Source of the DNA: Clostridia bacterium | GTDB taxonomy: Bacteria > Bacillota > Clostridia > UMGS1810 | Direction of reading: 5' to 3' | Length of the DNA stretch: 64,000 nt | NCBI GenBank assembly: GCA_017481205.1 | Contig: JAFUPN010000010.1 | Location: 1 to 64,000, forward strand | In this document: one piece after another, positions 61,885 to 64,000 of the stretch | Position numbering within the stretch: position 1 is the stretch's first letter | Layout: each line of letters begins with the position of its first letter | Position numbers and translations under genes: made by a program | The notes under the pieces: generated by a model | Told to the model about the DNA's origin: nothing | Seen by the model: the letters and a program-made list of their open reading frames with translations, nothing else | Database searches by the model: none

Positions 61885-62907
61885 TTATGCAAAAAGCTTG
61901 GTTATATCAAAAAAGGTTATAACCAGCATAAACGCAATAAGCAGTGCAAAACCGACTGCATGAACAATTGCCTCTTTTTCTGCCGGGAGAGGCTTACGCC
62001 TGATAATCTCAATCAGAATAAAAAGCAATCTGCCCCCGTCAAGTGCAGGTATGGGAAGAAGATTCATAACGCCGAGATTTATGGATATAAGTGCTGCAAG
62101 GCTAAGCAGCGACAGAATACCGCTTCTTGCGGCATTGCCTATCTCTCCTACTATGCCCACAGGGCCTGACATTTCCGAAACAGACACCATGCCTCTTATC
62201 AGATCAGTCAGAGATATAACAACAGCTTTTATCACATAGACAGAGTTGTAATAAGCATATTTGAAAACACCGCCAAAGCTCTTTGGCTCCACATATGGGC
62301 GAAATCCGTAAAGATATCTGCCGTCAGCCTCGGAATACTTGGGTGCAATGCTTTTCACAAAAGTTTCTCCGTCACGTTCAAAGGTTATTTCGGACGAATT
62401 GTTACCGTTTTTGTAAACAAAGAGGTTAATATCATTATAATCACTGATTTTTGAAGAGAAATCCTCTCCGGACATTTTTACAATCCTGTCACCCGAAACA
62501 ACACCGGCATCGGCAAAAGCAGAATCCGGCAGAACCTCGCCGGTTATATTGGTGTAGAAGCCTGCCTGCTGAGACATTATAAATACAAATATCACAAAAC
62601 CGAGAATAAAATTCATAACAGCTCCAGATGCAAGCACAACAAAACGAGCAAATGCACTCTTATTGCAAAATGCATTTACATCATCGGAACCGCCGTCCTC
62701 TCCCTCAAGGCGCACAAAACCGCCCAGGGGCAGAGCGCGGAGAGTATATTCTGTTCCACCGCGGGCAAAGCCGAAAAGCTTTGGTCCCATGCCGATGGAA
62801 AACTCGTGAACAGTCATCTTAAACAGCTTTGCTGTGATAAAATGACCGAACTCATGAATGAATATTATTACACAAAAAACAACAATTGCACTTACAGCTG
62901 TAAGCAT
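61885..62907 (-). CDS. rseP: RIP metalloprotease RseP (site-2 protease)
   Basis: A 340-residue intramembrane zinc protease. HEFGH at residues 18-22 in the first membrane segment, a PDZ domain (about 125-190; GDRIVKMSGEDF), and the third zinc ligand in NLLPIPALDGGRLLF. It cleaves anti-sigma factors or signal peptides inside the membrane. Follows dxr by 26 bp, the usual uppS-cdsA-dxr-rseP order. Confidence 0.95.
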   Translation of the reverse strand: MLTAVSAIVVFCVIIFIHEFGHFITAKLFKMTVHEFSIGMGPKLFGFARGGTEYTLRALPLGGFVRLEGEDGGSDDVNAFCNKSAFARFVVLASGAVMNFILGFVIFVFIMSQQAGFYTNITGEVLPDSAFADAGVVSGDRIVKMSGEDFSSKISDYNDINLFVYKNGNNSSEITFERDGETFVKSIAPKYSEADGRYLYGFRPYVEPKSFGGVFKYAYYNSVYVIKAVVISLTDLIRGMVSVSEMSGPVGIVGEIGNAARSGILSLLSLAALISINLGVMNLLPIPALDGGRLLFILIEIIRRKPLPAEKEAIVHAVGFALLIAFMLVITFFDITKLFA

Positions 62908-62933
62908 ATAAATCTATCACTTCCAATTTTTTA

Positions 62934-64000
62934 TTAAATCAAATTTCTTGTATACTCTCTTGCGAGAGCATCATATTTTACGATATTGTCTATAGTCAGG
63001 CTGTCCTTTGTATCAAGTCCGTCAACAGCAGACAAAACAAGCTGAGGAATTTCATTAAAAGAGATTTTGTCCTTAAGAAACATTTCCACAGCAATTTCAT
63101 TTGCAGCATTCATCACCGTCGGAGCAAGACCGCCCTTCTTTGATGAATTAACTGCAATATCAAGACACGGAAAATTCTCTCTGTCCGGCTGTGCAAAGGA
63201 AAGGTCGCCGCAGGAAAACAAATCAAGCTCTGTCAGAGCCGCACATTCTGCCCTATCCGGATAGTTTATGGCGTAGCTTATGGGAAGCTTCATATCAGGA
63301 GCTCCAAGCTGAGCTATTACGGAATTGTCGCAAAACTGTACTGCAGAGTGAACAATGCTCTGACGGTGTACAAGGACGGTTACATCGTCTATATCTACAT
63401 CAAAAAGCCATTTTGCTTCAATTACCTCAAGCCCTTTGTTCATAAGTGTTGCACTGTCTATAGTGATTTTACTGCCCATGGACCAGTTGGGATGCTTAAG
63501 CGCGTCTTCCTTTTTTACATTTGAAAGCTCATCCTTTGTTTTTCCGTAAAAAGGTCCGCCGGATGCCGTAAGAAGTATCTTTTTGATATTTTTGCAAGAA
63601 TTGCCTCTGAGACTCTGAAAAATAGCGCTGTGCTCACTGTCTACAGGGAGTATATCAACATTATATTCTCTGCTCAGTGGAATTATTAATTCGCCTGCCG
63701 TAACAAGGGTCTCTTTGTTGGCAAGGAGAATTTTTTTATGGTTTTTTATAGCCTCAACAGTCGGAAGAAGTCCCACATTGCCAACCACAGAAGTCAAAAG
63801 CATGTCACTCTCATCCTGAGCGGCAATTTCAAGCAGACCCTCCATTCCGCAGAAAATACGTGTATCAGTATCGGAAACAAGAGCTTTGAGCTCTGCATAT
63901 TTACTCTCATCCATAATACATGCCTTAGCGGGCTTGTATTTGCGTATCTGTTCGCTGAGAAGCTTTGTGTTGGAATGGGCGGAAAGTCCGGTTATCCTGA
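62934..64000 (-). CDS. dxr: 1-deoxy-D-xylulose-5-phosphate reductoisomerase (N-terminus cut by window)
   Basis: DXR makes MEP from DXP in isoprenoid synthesis. The visible 354 residues lack only the first 20 or so, which lie beyond the edge; reading upstream of the internal ATG at 63914 gives ITGLSAHSNTKLLSEQIRKY in the same frame, so the gene continues. NKETLVTAGELI, the active-site MGSKITIDSATLMNKGLEVIEA and the C-terminal helical domain are present. Confidence 0.95.
   Translation of the reverse strand, partial: RITGLSAHSNTKLLSEQIRKYKPAKACIMDESKYAELKALVSDTDTRIFCGMEGLLEIAAQDESDMLLTSVVGNVGLLPTVEAIKNHKKILLANKETLVTAGELIIPLSREYNVDILPVDSEHSAIFQSLRGNSCKNIKKILLTASGGPFYGKTKDELSNVKKEDALKHPNWSMGSKITIDSATLMNKGLEVIEAKWLFDVDIDDVTVLVHRQSIVHSAVQFCDNSVIAQLGAPDMKLPISYAINYPDRAECAALTELDLFSCGDLSFAQPDRENFPCLDIAVNSSKKGGLAPTVMNAANEIAVEMFLKDKISFNEIPQLVLSAVDGLDTKDSLTIDNIVKYDALAREYTRNLI

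Overview
The window looks like chromosome from a spore-forming Bacillota of class Clostridia. The evidence is the low GC content, strong AGGAGG-type ribosome sites, frequent TTG/GTG starts, and the sporulation genes spoIID, a spoIIQ-like M23 gene and cwlD. S-layer-homology (SLH) proteins and GGGtGRT, TIGR04086 and DUF5685 genes also fit. A gut-type clostridium with a sugar-degrading surface is my guess; the genus cannot be read from the sequence. I see no rRNA, tRNA, CRISPR array or prophage.

Left part (1-30.4 kb), mostly housekeeping. A NifU-like scaffold and GGGtGRT operon (-) is followed by the lysine/DAP genes asd-dapA-dapB (-). Then come a SpoIID-like gene, queA, tgt, yajC, a TIGR04086 membrane gene, a PHP phosphatase, an Lrp regulator coupled to an aminotransferase, trmL and the glycolytic genes pgk-tpiA-gpmI (+). 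A spoIID and M23 pair (-) faces citrate synthase (+), whose 5' leader carries a 276-bp miniature inverted-repeat element. cwlD, a membrane gene, thrS, radA, the secA-prfB-foldase-like operon (-) and mtnN follow.

Middle part (30.5-43.3 kb), an accessory surface region almost entirely on the minus strand. It holds two related Cys-rich small proteins, a short serine recombinase with a coupled 26-residue lysine-rich leader ORF, and two SLH secreted proteins. One SLH protein has 2304 residues with 15 InlB/Flg_new-type repeats. A 141-nt nested palindrome and a minimal BY-kinase polysaccharide control module (Wzz-CpsD-CpsB) complete it.

Right part (43.4-64 kb). ung, typA and rpmE (-) and mntP (+) are followed by a VOC protein and a probably leaderless DUF5685/DnaJ-like/membrane operon (-). 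Next are rodA (+), a secreted GH26-like glycosidase overlapping a serine hydrolase (-), a purine salvage operon xpt-bmpA-nupO-nupP-nupQ (-), RNase J, and dxr-rseP (-), with dxr cut by the window end.

The least explained parts are the 30.5-43.3 kb surface region with its hidden small ORF and paired Cys-rich proteins, the families of small inverted-repeat elements, the NifU-like/GGGtGRT pair with an operator-like palindrome, and the DUF5685/DnaJ/membrane trio. Many promoters are visible as TTGACA-like and TATAAT-like boxes with 16-17 bp spacing, and most convergent gene ends have clear hairpin terminators.
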